Counted from the first letter of the stretch, positions 38,778 to 48,122 are shown. The stretch is 64,000 bases of DNA from Methylocystis sp. L43 (GCF_015709525.1 NZ_JADNRA010000025.1:1-64000), one strand, 5' to 3'. The notes: generated by a model not told the origin, from the sequence alone. Made by a program: numbers and translations.

Positions 38778-39800
38778 GTGAGCGAGGATTTCAAATCCTA
38801 CATCGCCGCGCTCGTCTCCGGCGCGCCCCTCGCCCGCGACGAGGCGAAAGCGGCCTTTTCCCTGATTTTCCGTGGCGACGCCACGCCGGCGCAGCTTGGG
38901 GCCTTTCTCATGGGTCTGCGGCTGCGCGGCGAGACGACTGACGAGATCATCGGGGCCGCGGAGGCCATGCGCGCCGCGATGACGCCGGTCGAAGCGCCGG
39001 CCGGCGCAATCGACATTGTCGGGACCGGCGGCGACGGCGCCGGCACTTACAATATTTCCACTCTTGCCGCGATCATCGCCGCAGCCGCCGGCGCGATCGT
39101 CGCCAAACATGGCGGCAAGGCCGCTTCGTCTCTGTCGGGTTCCTCCGACGTGCTCGGCGAACTCGGCGTCAAGGTCGGCGTTTCGCCAGCCGCCGCCGCC
39201 GCATCTCTTCAAGATGCCGGAATCTGCTTCATGGCCGCGACGACGCACCACCCGGCCATGCGCCACGCCGCGCCGGTGAGAAGCGAGCTGGGCGTGCGCA
39301 CGATCTTCAATTTGCTTGGCCCTTTGTGTAACCCCGCGCGGGTCGAGCGGCAGATGATCGGAGTCTTCTCCCGCGACTGGCTTGAACCTCTGGCCCGCGC
39401 GCTTCGCGAGCTCGGCGCAAAGCGCGTCTGGCTGCTGCATGGCGACGACGGACTGGATGAGGCGACGACGACGGGCGTGACCCATGTGGTTGCGCTCGAA
39501 GACGGCGAGATCGGCAGCTTTGACCTCTCGCCGGAGGAGGCGGGATTGCCCCGCGCGACGATTCAGGCGCTTGTCGGCGGCGACGCGGCGCATAACGCCA
39601 GAGCCCTGCGCGCGGTTCTGGAGGGCGCGAGGAACGCCTACCGCGACGTCGCGGTCCTCAACGCCGGCGTGGCGCTGGTCGTCGCCGGGCGCGCCGCAAA
39701 TGTGCGCGAAGGCGCGGCGCTCGCTGAGGCGGCGATCGATTCCGGCGCGGCTCGGAATAAGCTCGAAGCGCTGATCCGCTGCTCCAATCGAAACGCCTGA
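38778..39800 (+). CDS. trpD: Anthranilate phosphoribosyltransferase
   Basis: A 340-residue enzyme joining anthranilate to phosphoribosyl pyrophosphate. The signature IVGTGGDGAGTYNIST (near residue 78) and AKHGGKAASSLSGSSDVLG bind the substrates; ATTHHPAMRHAAPVR and GVRTIFNLLGPLCNPA follow as expected. It starts at GTG (38778), 70 bases after trpG. Length is normal. Confidence 0.95.
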   Translation: MSEDFKSYIAALVSGAPLARDEAKAAFSLIFRGDATPAQLGAFLMGLRLRGETTDEIIGAAEAMRAAMTPVEAPAGAIDIVGTGGDGAGTYNISTLAAIIAAAAGAIVAKHGGKAASSLSGSSDVLGELGVKVGVSPAAAAASLQDAGICFMAATTHHPAMRHAAPVRSELGVRTIFNLLGPLCNPARVERQMIGVFSRDWLEPLARALRELGAKRVWLLHGDDGLDEATTTGVTHVVALEDGEIGSFDLSPEEAGLPRATIQALVGGDAAHNARALRAVLEGARNAYRDVAVLNAGVALVVAGRAANVREGAALAEAAIDSGAARNKLEALIRCSNRNA

Positions 39801-39925
39801 TCGGCCTTCGCGCTGCGATCGGGATAGGATTGCGCCCATTTATCGGCTATTCATGAGCAGCCGGCAGTCGGCGGAACGAATTCGAGCGAAGATGGTCGCG
39901 GCCCGTCTTCGCCGCAGGCGAGAAG

Positions 39926-40765
39926 ATGACCGACATCCTAAGAAAGATCGAAGCTTATAAGCGCACCGAGATTTCCGAGGCCAAGGTGCGCATGCCGTTC
40001 GCGACGCTCGAGCGCAACGTGCGCGATCATGATCCGCCGCGCGGCTTTGTCCATGCGATCGAGCAGAAACTGAACGAGCGTCGTATCGCGCTCATCGCCG
40101 AGATCAAGAAGGCAAGCCCGTCCAAGGGAATCATTCGCCCAGACTTCGATCCGCCGAAACTGGCGCGCGCCTATGAAGCCGGCGGCGCGGCCTGTCTTTC
40201 GGTGCTGACCGACACGCCCTCGTTCAAAGGCAGGCTCGAAGACCTTGAGGTCGCGCGAAAGGCGACGCATTTGCCGGCGCTCCGCAAGGATTTCATGTTC
40301 GATCCCTATCAGGTCTATGAAGCGCGGGCTTACGGTGCCGATTGCATTCTCATCATCATGGCCGCTGTCGACGACGACGAAGCGAAGGCGCTGAACACGG
40401 CCGCGCATGATCTGCGCATGGACGTGCTCGTCGAAGTGCATGACGAGCAGGAGCTCGATCGCGCGCTTGCGCTGGAGACGCGCCTGATCGGCGTGAACAA
40501 TCGCGATCTGCGCGACTTCAAAGTGTCGCTCGAAGTCAGCGAGAGGCTCGCCGAGAAGATTCCGCGCGACAAGATTATCGTCGCCGAAAGCGGAATCACG
40601 ACGCATGACGACTGCGTGCGCCTGGAAAAATCGCACATCTTCACCTTTCTCGTCGGCGAAAGCCTGATGCGCAAGCACGACGTCGAAGCGGCTACGCGCG
40701 AACTCCTGCAAGGCTCGGCAGGAAATCCCAAATCTGACCCAGCAAGGTCAACGGCAGGGGCGTAA
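39926..40765 (+). CDS. trpC: Indole-3-glycerol phosphate synthase
   Basis: A 279-residue TIM-barrel enzyme closing the indole ring. It has [12 protein letters not shown] with the active Lys near residue 60, the phosphate-binding [24 protein letters not shown] and [12 protein letters not shown], and the C-terminal [10 protein letters not shown] and FLVGESLM. It is 125 bases after trpD. In many Rhizobiales moaC follows directly; here a hicAB pair intervenes. Confidence 0.95.
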   Translation: MTDILRKIEAYKRTEISEAKVRMPFATLERNVRDHDPPRGFVHAIEQKLNERRIALIAEIKKASPSKGIIRPDFDPPKLARAYEAGGAACLSVLTDTPSFKGRLEDLEVARKATHLPALRKDFMFDPYQVYEARAYGADCILIIMAAVDDDEAKALNTAAHDLRMDVLVEVHDEQELDRALALETRLIGVNNRDLRDFKVSLEVSERLAEKIPRDKIIVAESGITTHDDCVRLEKSHIFTFLVGESLMRKHDVEAATRELLQGSAGNPKSDPARSTAGA

Positions 40766-40799
40766 GGTCCGCGCGCCGCCAGGGGAGTGGTGAATTTAG

Positions 40800-41198
40800 T
40801 TACCTCCCCGCCTCAATCTTTTCCCGCGCTGCGCTCGCAAGGAAGGCCGAGCGCGTGAGGCCACGATTCTTCGCCGCCGCATCGATCGATTCAAGTAGCC
40901 CCGCGTCGAAGGTCAGATTGGCGCGCACGACGCGGCCAGAGTCGAGCAGCAGTGGAATGAGCACAGTCGTCTCTCCCGGCGCGACTTCGCCGGATGCAAG
41001 AATTTGCGTAAGCGTTCGCGCTTTATTGATCTTGAACCCGCCGCCCCGCTTGTAGCTCATCACTTCGCGCAACGCCTCCGTCGCGCTGGCGATTGCCTCT
41101 TCCGGCGTCGCGCCGACGCCGACGCAACCGTCCACGTCCGGAAAACGCACGCCCCAATTCTTCCCGGCGCCGTCGATCACCCCAACGAAATGCGTCAT
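40800..41198 (-). CDS. hicB: HicB-family antitoxin
   Basis: A 132-residue antitoxin. The N-terminal half is the partial RNase H-like HicB fold (FVGVIDGAGKNWGVRFPDVDGCVGVGATPEEA). The C-terminal half (residues about 95-130) is a ribbon-helix-helix type DNA-binding segment (VRANLTFDAGLLESIDAAAKNRGLTRSAF). It neutralises the adjacent HicA RNase and should repress the operon. An alternative ATG at 41216 overlaps hicA by 16 bases. Confidence 0.88.
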   Translation of the reverse strand: MTHFVGVIDGAGKNWGVRFPDVDGCVGVGATPEEAIASATEALREVMSYKRGGGFKINKARTLTQILASGEVAPGETTVLIPLLLDSGRVVRANLTFDAGLLESIDAAAKNRGLTRSAFLASAAREKIEAGR

Positions 41199-41200
41199 TT

Positions 41201-41401
41201 CTATTGTTCCATCCATCCGGCGGCCTTGGCGATGGACCGCGCGGTTCCGGGCGTCAATTGCCGATGGCGCGGCACAGTGATCATGACGCCGGGCCGCTTT
41301 TCGTTGACGAAACGGTCATGGCTTCCGCCACCGATGCTTATCCAGCCGTCCTTTTCCAGTCGCGCGACGATTTTACGGGCATTGGTTTCGACCTTTGCCA
41401 T
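41201..41401 (-). CDS. hicA: HicA-family mRNA interferase toxin
   Basis: A 66-residue double-stranded RNA-binding-fold toxin. The catalytic histidine is in GGGSHDRF (His28) and the following strand is GVMITVPRHRQLTPGTARSI. It cleaves mRNA until bound by HicB. It is upstream of hicB on the same strand with two bases between stop and start. The pair sits between trpC and moaC, so it is an insertion into housekeeping DNA. Confidence 0.88.
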   Translation of the reverse strand: MAKVETNARKIVARLEKDGWISIGGGSHDRFVNEKRPGVMITVPRHRQLTPGTARSIAKAAGWMEQ

Positions 41402-41499
41402 AAATCACCCTGTAATGCGCACTATTATACACACGATTGATCGATTATCAATGTGATCCGACCTTGCCTCGAACCCGCCAAAAGCGCAAAACGCGAGCG

Positions 41500-41979
41500 A
41501 TGACCAAACTCACCCACCTCTCCGCCGCTGGAGAAGCGCATATGGTCGACGTGTCGGCGAAGGCCGAGACGACTCGCGTGGCGCGCGCGCGCGGCCAGGT
41601 GGTGATGGCGCGTGAAACTCTATGCCTCGCCCTCGAAGGTCAGGCCAAGAAAGGCGATGTGTTCGGCGTCGCCCGCGTTGCGGGGATCATGGCGGCCAAG
41701 AAGACGAGCGAGCTCATCCCGCTGTGCCATCCTATTCCTTTGTCGAGCATCTCGGTCGAGATCACGCCCGATGACGCGCTGCCCGGCCTGCGTGTCCTGG
41801 CCGAAGCCTCTGTCACCGGCAAGACCGGCGTCGAGATGGAGGCGCTGACGGCCGTCTCAGTCGCCTGTCTGACGATCTATGACATGCTGAAGGCCGCCGA
41901 TCGCGGCATGCGCATCGAAGGCGTTGAACTCGTCGAAAAGCGCGGCGGCAAGTCCGGCGACTGGCGACGTGGCGAATAG
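41500..41979 (+). CDS. moaC: Cyclic pyranopterin monophosphate synthase
   Basis: A 159-residue enzyme of molybdenum cofactor synthesis, converting the MoaA product into cyclic pyranopterin monophosphate. It shows [37 protein letters not shown] with the active-site residues, and [24 protein letters not shown]. Length is typical. moeA lies 1.2 kb downstream in the same direction, with two envelope genes between. Confidence 0.95.
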   Translation: MTKLTHLSAAGEAHMVDVSAKAETTRVARARGQVVMARETLCLALEGQAKKGDVFGVARVAGIMAAKKTSELIPLCHPIPLSSISVEITPDDALPGLRVLAEASVTGKTGVEMEALTAVSVACLTIYDMLKAADRGMRIEGVELVEKRGGKSGDWRRGE

Positions 41980-42001
41980 TTCGACTGCGGCGGCAAGGCT
42001 C

Positions 42002-42022
42002 TATATCGTAACGATCGATATA
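42002..42022. promoter_or_regulatory. Palindromic operator-like site upstream of the secreted protein gene
   Basis: TATATCG at 42002-42008 and CGATATA at 42016-42022 form a perfect seven-base inverted repeat. A second perfect palindrome, ATCGT-A-ACGAT, is nested at 42005-42015. It lies 27 bases before the ATG at 42049. A dimeric repressor site is likely by shape; the regulator is unknown. Confidence 0.5.
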
Positions 42023-42048
42023 TTTGATGATTGGTGGAGGCGCCTGTC

Positions 42049-42978
42049 ATGCGGCCTTTCGTTTTCGCCGTTGCGCTGCTGTTATTGAGCGCGCCAGCGC
42101 TCGCCGATCGGGCGAACGAATGTCGGCGCCAGTGCGGCGAGGACGCGGCCTGCTACCGGCGCTGCATGGGCTATTCCTATCGACCCCACTCCGGCTGGGG
42201 TGGACACTTTAGGCCGCGCGCCTATCGGCGCGCCCCATCGTCTACCGATGCGCCAAGAGCTGAAGGACCTTCAGAGCCGAGCGGCGGCGCCGGCGCTGTC
42301 GCAAAGCCGAGCATTTTGGGCACGGCCTATGACTATCTTTATTCCCCTGGCGCGGAGACGGCAGGCTACGGCCTCTATTCCTATGTGATCCTGCCCCGGC
42401 CCAACGACCGCGCCGTCGCCTTTCTGAGCGAGATCGTAGGGCGCTTTCCCGCGGCGTCGGATGTCGTGGCGCCAAAGGAGCGGATCAACATTCTTTACCT
42501 ACCGACTAAGGCGCGCTCGCGTGGCCAAGCCGCGTTCCCTGCCGATGTCGAAAAATCCGTGGTCAAAACTTTCCTGACCAAAAACTATGATTTCGCCATG
42601 GCGCAACGCCTGCTGTTTCATTTGTGCGACAAGCCGGCGCCGGCGGTTGCGCAGCTTTGCGAGAACGATCTTTCCGGCGGCCCCTATCTTCTCACCTACG
42701 CGACAAAGATCAGCGATCTTTCACCTCTGCCGCCGCCTTTCCTCTTCGTCGATCTCACGAATGTGCGTCCGCGCGCCTTTCCGCTGTTCGTCGCGGCCTA
42801 CGCCGCTCAGGTGAAACGCCCCGACTTCTCGGACGGCGCGCGACTCGCCGATTTCAATCTGCAGGTCGCAAATATTCTTTTGACCGCGGCGGACTGGGTT
42901 CAGCCTGTGAGCGCGGCGGTCGCTGACATTACGCACTTCGCCGAGGCCAAGAAGAGCGACGGGGAAGCGCCCAAATGA
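42049..42978 (+). CDS. Secreted Cys-rich N-terminal protein of unknown function
   Basis: A 309-residue exported protein. After a signal peptide (ending SAPALA) comes a short cysteine cluster ECRRQCGEDAACYRRCMGY (residues about 24-42), then a Pro/Ser/Gly-rich linker and a soluble domain of about 210 residues starting LGTAYDYLYSPGAET. I do not recognise the domain. The Cys pattern CxxxC-x5-CxxxC suggests disulfides or metal binding in the periplasm. GGAGG precedes the ATG. Its stop overlaps the next gene, a small membrane protein. Confidence 0.7.
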   Translation: MRPFVFAVALLLLSAPALADRANECRRQCGEDAACYRRCMGYSYRPHSGWGGHFRPRAYRRAPSSTDAPRAEGPSEPSGGAGAVAKPSILGTAYDYLYSPGAETAGYGLYSYVILPRPNDRAVAFLSEIVGRFPAASDVVAPKERINILYLPTKARSRGQAAFPADVEKSVVKTFLTKNYDFAMAQRLLFHLCDKPAPAVAQLCENDLSGGPYLLTYATKISDLSPLPPPFLFVDLTNVRPRAFPLFVAAYAAQVKRPDFSDGARLADFNLQVANILLTAADWVQPVSAAVADITHFAEAKKSDGEAPK

Positions 42979-43160
42979 AATTATCACTCCCTCGGATCGT
43001 CGCCGTTTTTTTGCTGGCCATCGCTCTTGGCGTAACCTTCTCCTTCGCTTATCCCGGCGTCGATATTGACGCGGCCCTCGCGACAGTCATCCTGCTCGTC
43101 GCACTTGCGGCCGAAAGCCTCTGCGCTTTCATTTACCGCCGCGTCGCGAACCGGGGATAG
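42975..43160 (+). CDS. Small two-helix membrane protein
   Basis: A 61-residue protein with two hydrophobic helices (VAVFLLAIALGVTFSFAY and ALATVILLVALAAESLCAF) and a basic end (YRRVANRG). It overlaps the preceding secreted-protein gene by four bases (ATGA) and is followed by moeA after eight bases, so it is in the same transcript. Function unknown. Confidence 0.68.
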   Translation: MKLSLPRIVAVFLLAIALGVTFSFAYPGVDIDAALATVILLVALAAESLCAFIYRRVANRG

Positions 43161-43168
43161 ATTTTCGC

Positions 43169-44371
43169 GTGGATAAGCTTCTTTCCGTTTCGGACGCGCT
43201 TGCGCGGGTGCTCGCTGGGGCTTCACGGCTTGGCGAAGAATTGACGCCGCTGGCGCGGGCGCGCGGCCGCACGCTGGCCGCCGACCTTGTCGCCCGCCGC
43301 AGCCAGCCGCCCGTCGCCGTCTCGGCCATGGACGGCTTTGCGCTGCGCGCCGCTGACCTCGCCGCCGGGCCGCTGCGCGTCATCGGGGAAAGCGCCGCTG
43401 GCCGCGGCTATGGCGCGGCGCTGCAGCCGGGCGAAGCCGTGCGCATCTTTACCGGCGCGCCGGTCCCGGAGGGCGCCGACGCCATATTGCTTCAAGAAGA
43501 CGCTGTCGTCGCCGACGGCGCGTTGACGGCAGGCGCGCCGCCCGGCCCACATATTCGCGGCGCTGGCCTCGACTTTCGCGAAGGCGCAGTCGCGCTCTTC
43601 GCGGGCGTGCGCCTCGGTCCCGCCGAACTCGCGCTCGCCGCGGCGATGAACCACGCTGCAATTCCTGTCGCGCGGCGCCCGCGCGTGGCGATCATCGCAT
43701 CGGGCGACGAACTTGTCCCGCCGGGCGCCGAGCCCGGCCCCTCCCAGATCATCTCCTGCAACAATCTGGCGGTCGCCGCCATCGCCGAAGACGCCGGCGC
43801 CGAAGTCGTCGACCTCGGCATCTTCCGCGACGATCTCGCGGAACTCGAACGCGGCGTCGGCCTCGCCCGCGAGGCGCGCGCCGACGTTCTGGTGACGCTT
43901 GGCGGCGCCTCGGTCGGTGACCGCGATCTGCTGCGTCCGGCGCTGGCGCGCCAAGGGATGTCGCTCGACTTCTGGAAAATCGCGATGCGGCCGGGCAAGC
44001 CCCTGATCCATGGCGCGCTGGGCGACGCGCGCATCCTCGGCCTGCCCGGCAATCCGGTCGCCTCGTACGTCTGCGCGCTGGTATTTCTCGCGCCGCTGCT
44101 GCGCGCATTGCAGGGCGATCCCGACGCCGGCGCAGATCGAACCGAACTGGCGATCGCAGGAAGCGCCCTTTCCGCCAACAAGGGGCGGCGCGACTATATG
44201 CGCGCGCGGCTCGCCTTGGACGAAAATAGCCGGCTCGTCGCAACGCCGCAGCCGCTGCAAGACTCGTCGCTGCTCACCGAGCTGGCGCAATCGCAAGCGC
44301 TGCTGATCCGCGAGCCAGGCGCGCCAGCCCTGGCGAAGGGCGACCCCTGCCGCATCCTTCGGCTGCCATGA
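43169..44371 (+). CDS. moeA: Molybdopterin molybdenumtransferase
   Basis: A 400-residue enzyme that inserts molybdenum into molybdopterin. The N-terminal signature PPVAVSAMDGFALRA, GEAVRIFTGAPVPEGAD, the MPT-binding region VTLGGASVGDRD, MRPGKPLIHG and LPGNPVASYV are present. It starts at GTG after the two-helix gene. The C-terminal domain is intact. Confidence 0.94.
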   Translation: MDKLLSVSDALARVLAGASRLGEELTPLARARGRTLAADLVARRSQPPVAVSAMDGFALRAADLAAGPLRVIGESAAGRGYGAALQPGEAVRIFTGAPVPEGADAILLQEDAVVADGALTAGAPPGPHIRGAGLDFREGAVALFAGVRLGPAELALAAAMNHAAIPVARRPRVAIIASGDELVPPGAEPGPSQIISCNNLAVAAIAEDAGAEVVDLGIFRDDLAELERGVGLAREARADVLVTLGGASVGDRDLLRPALARQGMSLDFWKIAMRPGKPLIHGALGDARILGLPGNPVASYVCALVFLAPLLRALQGDPDAGADRTELAIAGSALSANKGRRDYMRARLALDENSRLVATPQPLQDSSLLTELAQSQALLIREPGAPALAKGDPCRILRLP

Positions 44372-44456
44372 TGACGCCGCGCATCCGTGACTTTGGCGCC
44401 GCAACATGGCAAAGGAAACGCGCGCGCTGATTAGCCCGCCACGAAAGCAGGCCCGC

Positions 44457-45155
44457 ATGTCGATCATCGATTCCATCCGTAAGTCGCTCGTTCCGATCCA
44501 TCCGGAAGGCTACGTCTTCATCGCTGGTTTCGCCGCCGTCTCCTTCCTGCTCGACTGGCTGTCGCCGACGCTCGGCTGGATAGGCTTCATCGCCACCGCC
44601 TGGTGCGCTTATTTCTTCCGCAATCCGCCGCGGGTGACGCCGCTGCGCGAAGGGCTCGTCATCTCGCCCGCGGATGGCGTCGTCAGCGCGGTCGGCTTTT
44701 TTCTGCCGCCGGCCGAACTCGGCCTGGGAGCCGAGCCGATGCAGCGCATCTCCGTGTTCATGAGCGTCTTTGACGTGCATGTGAACCGTGCGCCGATCAC
44801 CGGCCGCATCTCGAGAATCGCTTATAAGCCGGGGCTGTTCCTCAACGCCGACCTCGACAAGGCCAGCGAAGACAATGAACGCAGCGGCATGGTCATCGAG
44901 GCGCCGTCGGGGCGCTTTGGGGTGGTGCAGATCGCAGGTCTCGTCGCGCGGCGCATCGTCGGATTCGTCAAGGAAGGCGAGCAGATCGGCGTCGGCGACC
45001 GTTTTGGCCTCATTCGTTTTGGTTCGCGCGTCGACGTCTATATGCCGTCATCGGCCCGGCCCATGGTGGCTATCGGGTCCCGGGCCATCGCCGGCGAGAC
45101 GATCCTCGCCGACATGACCGCCGGCGCCCCTGCGCTGTCATTCAAGGCGGGTTGA
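44457..45155 (+). CDS. psd: Phosphatidylserine decarboxylase proenzyme
   Basis: A 232-residue proenzyme of the short form found in Rhizobiales. It cleaves itself between Gly189 and Ser190 in the motif [10 protein letters not shown] to make the pyruvoyl cofactor, then forms phosphatidylethanolamine. The [10 protein letters not shown] and [14 protein letters not shown] blocks are typical, and a membrane helix lies at about 20-38. It is followed after seven bases by pssA, which supplies its substrate. The ATG at 44457 is preferred over one 17 codons upstream. Confidence 0.93.
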   Translation: MSIIDSIRKSLVPIHPEGYVFIAGFAAVSFLLDWLSPTLGWIGFIATAWCAYFFRNPPRVTPLREGLVISPADGVVSAVGFFLPPAELGLGAEPMQRISVFMSVFDVHVNRAPITGRISRIAYKPGLFLNADLDKASEDNERSGMVIEAPSGRFGVVQIAGLVARRIVGFVKEGEQIGVGDRFGLIRFGSRVDVYMPSSARPMVAIGSRAIAGETILADMTAGAPALSFKAG

Positions 45156-45162
45156 ACGATCC

Positions 45163-46005
45163 ATGGCCGATCCCTTCTTCTCCGGGCGCGATTCGCAAGA
45201 GGGCGTGCTGACGCCTTCCGAACAGCGTCGGCTGCGATTCCGCAACATTCCGTTGCGCATCGTTCTTCCCAATCTCGTGACGCTGCTCGCCCTGTGTATG
45301 GGGCTGACGGCGATCCGCTATGGAATCGAAGGACGATTTGAAACGGCAGTGACGGCGGTGATGGCCGCGGCGGTGCTCGACGGACTGGACGGCCGCCTGG
45401 CGCGCGCCATCAAGGGCACGTCGCGCTTCGGGGCGGAGCTCGACTCGCTTTCGGATTTCGTCGATTTCGGCGTCGCGCCCGGCCTGCTGCTGTATCTGTG
45501 GACGCTGCACGAGATCAAAGGCCTCGGCTGGTTCGCCGTGCTCGTCTTCGCCATCGCCGGCGCACTACGGCTCGCCCGCTTCAATGTGACGATGGACGAT
45601 CCGACGAAGCCCGCCTGGCACGCCGAATTCTTTGTCGGCATGCCGGCGCCCGCCGGCGCCGTGACGGTGTTGCTGCCGCTCTATCTACATTTTTCCGTTT
45701 TGGAGCTGCCGGCATCCAAGGCGATGACGCCGTTTTACATCGTCTACGTGCTCGGCATCGCCTTCCTGATGGCGAGCCGCATTCCGCATTTCTCCGGCAA
45801 GCGCATCGGGCGCATACCGCGTGATCTCGTGATCCCGGTGCTTTTCGGCGTGGGCGTAACGGCGCTGCTGCTGGCGATCTATCCGATGGAGCTGCTCGCC
45901 GTGCTGAGCGTCGCGTTTCTGGCTGCCATTCCGCTCAGCGTGAGGCGCTATAACAAGCTCGCGAAAGCGGAGGCGGAAAAAGCGGCGCCGCCGAAAGAGG
46001 CGTAA
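45163..46005 (+). CDS. pssA: CDP-diacylglycerol-serine O-phosphatidyltransferase
   Basis: A 280-residue inner-membrane enzyme making phosphatidylserine. The CDP-alcohol transferase motif runs DGLDGRLAR, eight residues, FGAELDSLSD at about residues 70-93, with all the acidic residues present. About eight membrane helices follow. It works with the upstream psd to make phosphatidylethanolamine, an order common in Rhizobiales. Confidence 0.94.
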   Translation: MADPFFSGRDSQEGVLTPSEQRRLRFRNIPLRIVLPNLVTLLALCMGLTAIRYGIEGRFETAVTAVMAAAVLDGLDGRLARAIKGTSRFGAELDSLSDFVDFGVAPGLLLYLWTLHEIKGLGWFAVLVFAIAGALRLARFNVTMDDPTKPAWHAEFFVGMPAPAGAVTVLLPLYLHFSVLELPASKAMTPFYIVYVLGIAFLMASRIPHFSGKRIGRIPRDLVIPVLFGVGVTALLLAIYPMELLAVLSVAFLAAIPLSVRRYNKLAKAEAEKAAPPKEA

Positions 46006-46020
46006 CGGGTTTGGTGGCGG

Positions 46021-46404
46021 CTATGATTTGCTTTTCGCGACATAGAGGACGCGCTGCAAGGTTTTGAAGTGCGCGTCGCATGTCAGAACGTCTGCGCCAT
46101 GTTCCAGCGCTGTGGCGTAGACGATGGCGTCAGCGGTGGCCAGATGGTGTTTGGCGCATAGCTCCGCAGCCGTCAGAGCGATTTTAGTGTCGAGCGCCGC
46201 CACTACACAAAGTTGGGTGAAAGCAATCACCTCGTCCGCCCGATCTTCACTTACTTCGCGGCTCATCCATTTGAAGAGTTCAAGCTGCACGATTGTCGGA
46301 ACAAGCCAGTCATCACGGGAGGGAATGGCAGGTGACAACGCCTTTCCCGTGGGTGACCCGATCAGCCATTCAATCCACGCAGAAGTATCGACGAGACGCA
46401 TCAA
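46021..46404 (-). CDS. PIN-domain (VapC-type) toxin
   Basis: A 127-residue PIN-fold RNase. The acidic metal ligands fit: VDTSAWIEW near residue 6, a Glu in VQLELFKW near 43 and the ATADAIVYATALEHGADVLTCDAHF block near 92-113. It would cleave RNA until bound by its antitoxin, encoded directly upstream with a four-base overlap. The gene lies between pssA and the lipoprotein hydrolase. Confidence 0.88.
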   Translation of the reverse strand: MMRLVDTSAWIEWLIGSPTGKALSPAIPSRDDWLVPTIVQLELFKWMSREVSEDRADEVIAFTQLCVVAALDTKIALTAAELCAKHHLATADAIVYATALEHGADVLTCDAHFKTLQRVLYVAKSKS

Positions 46405-46613
46405 AAGCGGTCTGTGCGGTCGCGGTAGTTTTCTGGTTTTGCGCCCTTCGCGATCCCGGCCAGTTGATCGCGCTCAGGCACGGGAACGAGCAGCACGCCA
46501 GATCCTTTGGGGATGAACGCAAACTCCTGGCCGGCCTTCCATTTGCGCGCTTCGCGAACGGCCTTTGGGATCGAGATCTGAAATTTTGCGGAAAGTGTAG
46601 CGGTGTCTGACAT
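46401..46613 (-). CDS. AbrB/SpoVT-type antitoxin
   Basis: A 70-residue protein with an N-terminal swapped-hairpin AbrB DNA-binding domain (ATLSAKFQISIPKAVREARKWKAGQEFAFI) and a C-terminal tail that should wrap the toxin. Overlap by four bases with the PIN-domain gene shows a toxin-antitoxin pair. It should also repress its own promoter. Confidence 0.85.
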   Translation of the reverse strand: MSDTATLSAKFQISIPKAVREARKWKAGQEFAFIPKGSGVLLVPVPERDQLAGIAKGAKPENYRDRTDRF

Positions 46614-46682
46614 TTTTCATACGCTGAGCAGATCGATTATCGACTCGTAAGAAAGTAGTCATAAGACCGGAAAATGGCAAGC

Positions 46683-47849
46683 TCACCGAGCGGCGGCGAG
46701 CGGCGCCAGGGGCTGGCTCTCGACCTTCTGATTGACGGGCGCTGAGGCGCGTTCCGGCTCCGCCTCGCTTCCACGCGCGTCAATGACCGCTTGCGTCTCT
46801 GCCTCGCCAGGGCGCGGGGCTGTCAGCTGCGCGCCGATCTTTCGCACCACGTCGGGCGCTTCGGCGAATGCGCCATGGCCGACGAAGTCCGTCGAGAAGG
46901 ACGAGATGTCGTGTACGGCGACGCCCAATCGATCGAGCTCCGACTTGTCTTCAGGATTGGTGGGATTCATCGCGCCGAGGCGCGGCCGGTCGCCGGCGAT
47001 GCGCGACGCGAGCGACAGCGCGCGATCATTGTTGGCGACGAAGATCGACACATGCCGAGGATCGACGCGCGCGACCTGTTGGCGGAAAACATTGAGATCA
47101 ATGTCGGGCGCGGCCAGCATGACTTCGCCAAGTTTGCCGTCGAGATCCGGATGGCCGGACTGCGCGACGCCGCGCAGCGTCTCCATCGTCAGCCACGCGC
47201 CCATCGAATGGGCGAGCACATGAATCCGTCCGACGCCAGGCGTGCGCGACAGTTCGACGACAAACTTCTCAAGCGCGTCCCGTGAGACTGTCGCCGCCTC
47301 CTTGTCGGACTCATAATTGAACAGCCCGCCTCGGGAATTCCACGTAAAGAGCGCGGGAACGCCGGAGAAGCGCCCGTCGGCGACAATCTGCGCCAGACGA
47401 AAGCGCGCCTCCTCGACTCCGGTGTTGAAGCCGTGCACGTAAAGCAGCACGTCGCGCGAATTGCCGATGCGACCCGAGACGTGCGAGGCGACTTCGCCGT
47501 AGAATTCGTGCTCATCCATATTGCGCTTCGACAGCACTGTGAAATGCCGCCGCCGATCGGCGCCGCCAAAGCTTGGACGCTCGAGGCTTCCAGCACGATG
47601 GTTGAGCGGGACGCCAATCGATGTTAGCGAAAAATGCGCGCGGCCGTCGTCCGTCGCGCCTTCGGAACGCCGCGTCGAAGCGACGAAAATGGCGACATTC
47701 GACGGCTCCCCCTGGGCTCCAGAGACGAGAGAAACGGCGTTGCCGACGTGGCCGTCGACCATCCGCATGCCGTCCGACACGCAGCCGCCAAGCGCCGCCG
47801 CGATCAAGAGCGCGCTTAAGCGCGTCAGCGTTTTTCTGTGAGTGCGCAA
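46683..47849 (-). CDS. Alpha/beta hydrolase lipoprotein (DUF900)
   Basis: A 388-residue predicted lipoprotein with a signal and lipobox LIAAALGGC near residue 23. The hydrolase domain (about 95-325) has the DUF900 pattern: VLLYVHGFNTGVEEARFR (oxyanion region), ALFTWNSRGGLFNYESDK, and the nucleophile elbow VLAHSMGAWL. A possible catalytic Asp and His follow (for example VGHGAFAE). The C-terminal 50 residues are low-complexity. I start at TTG 47849 because the lipoprotein signal begins there; TTG 47957 would add 36 residues. Confidence 0.75.
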   Translation of the reverse strand: MRTHRKTLTRLSALLIAAALGGCVSDGMRMVDGHVGNAVSLVSGAQGEPSNVAIFVASTRRSEGATDDGRAHFSLTSIGVPLNHRAGSLERPSFGGADRRRHFTVLSKRNMDEHEFYGEVASHVSGRIGNSRDVLLYVHGFNTGVEEARFRLAQIVADGRFSGVPALFTWNSRGGLFNYESDKEAATVSRDALEKFVVELSRTPGVGRIHVLAHSMGAWLTMETLRGVAQSGHPDLDGKLGEVMLAAPDIDLNVFRQQVARVDPRHVSIFVANNDRALSLASRIAGDRPRLGAMNPTNPEDKSELDRLGVAVHDISSFSTDFVGHGAFAEAPDVVRKIGAQLTAPRPGEAETQAVIDARGSEAEPERASAPVNQKVESQPLAPLAAAR

Positions 47850-48122
47850 ATTGTTTGGCTCGATCCAGCGCCTGCTCGGAACTGAATCCTGAGCGGCGCG
47901 CTTCGACTGAGGCGCTTCGCCTCTCCACAGCCGCTTCTGACGAATGAAAGCGTCCAAAGCGGGGCGAGACGCCCGCCACTGCAGGGAAAAATTCTCGATA
48001 TTTCATGAAGCCCGCGCAAATCGGTCGCACTTGCGCGAATGTGGGTCGCCTGCGCATAGTGCCAAGAAAATAACATTCAGGGAGATCCGACGTGGCGGCG
48101 CGCCCGCTGTGTCGAAAAGCCA

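Noticed and set aside
38613-39839. A 408-codon open frame on the minus strand
   Set aside because: Antisense to trpD, which is complete and conserved.
48005-48073. A 22-codon frame before pqqB, considered as pqqA
   Set aside because: It lacks the Glu-x-x-x-Tyr motif that PQQ is made from, and has no clear ribosome site.
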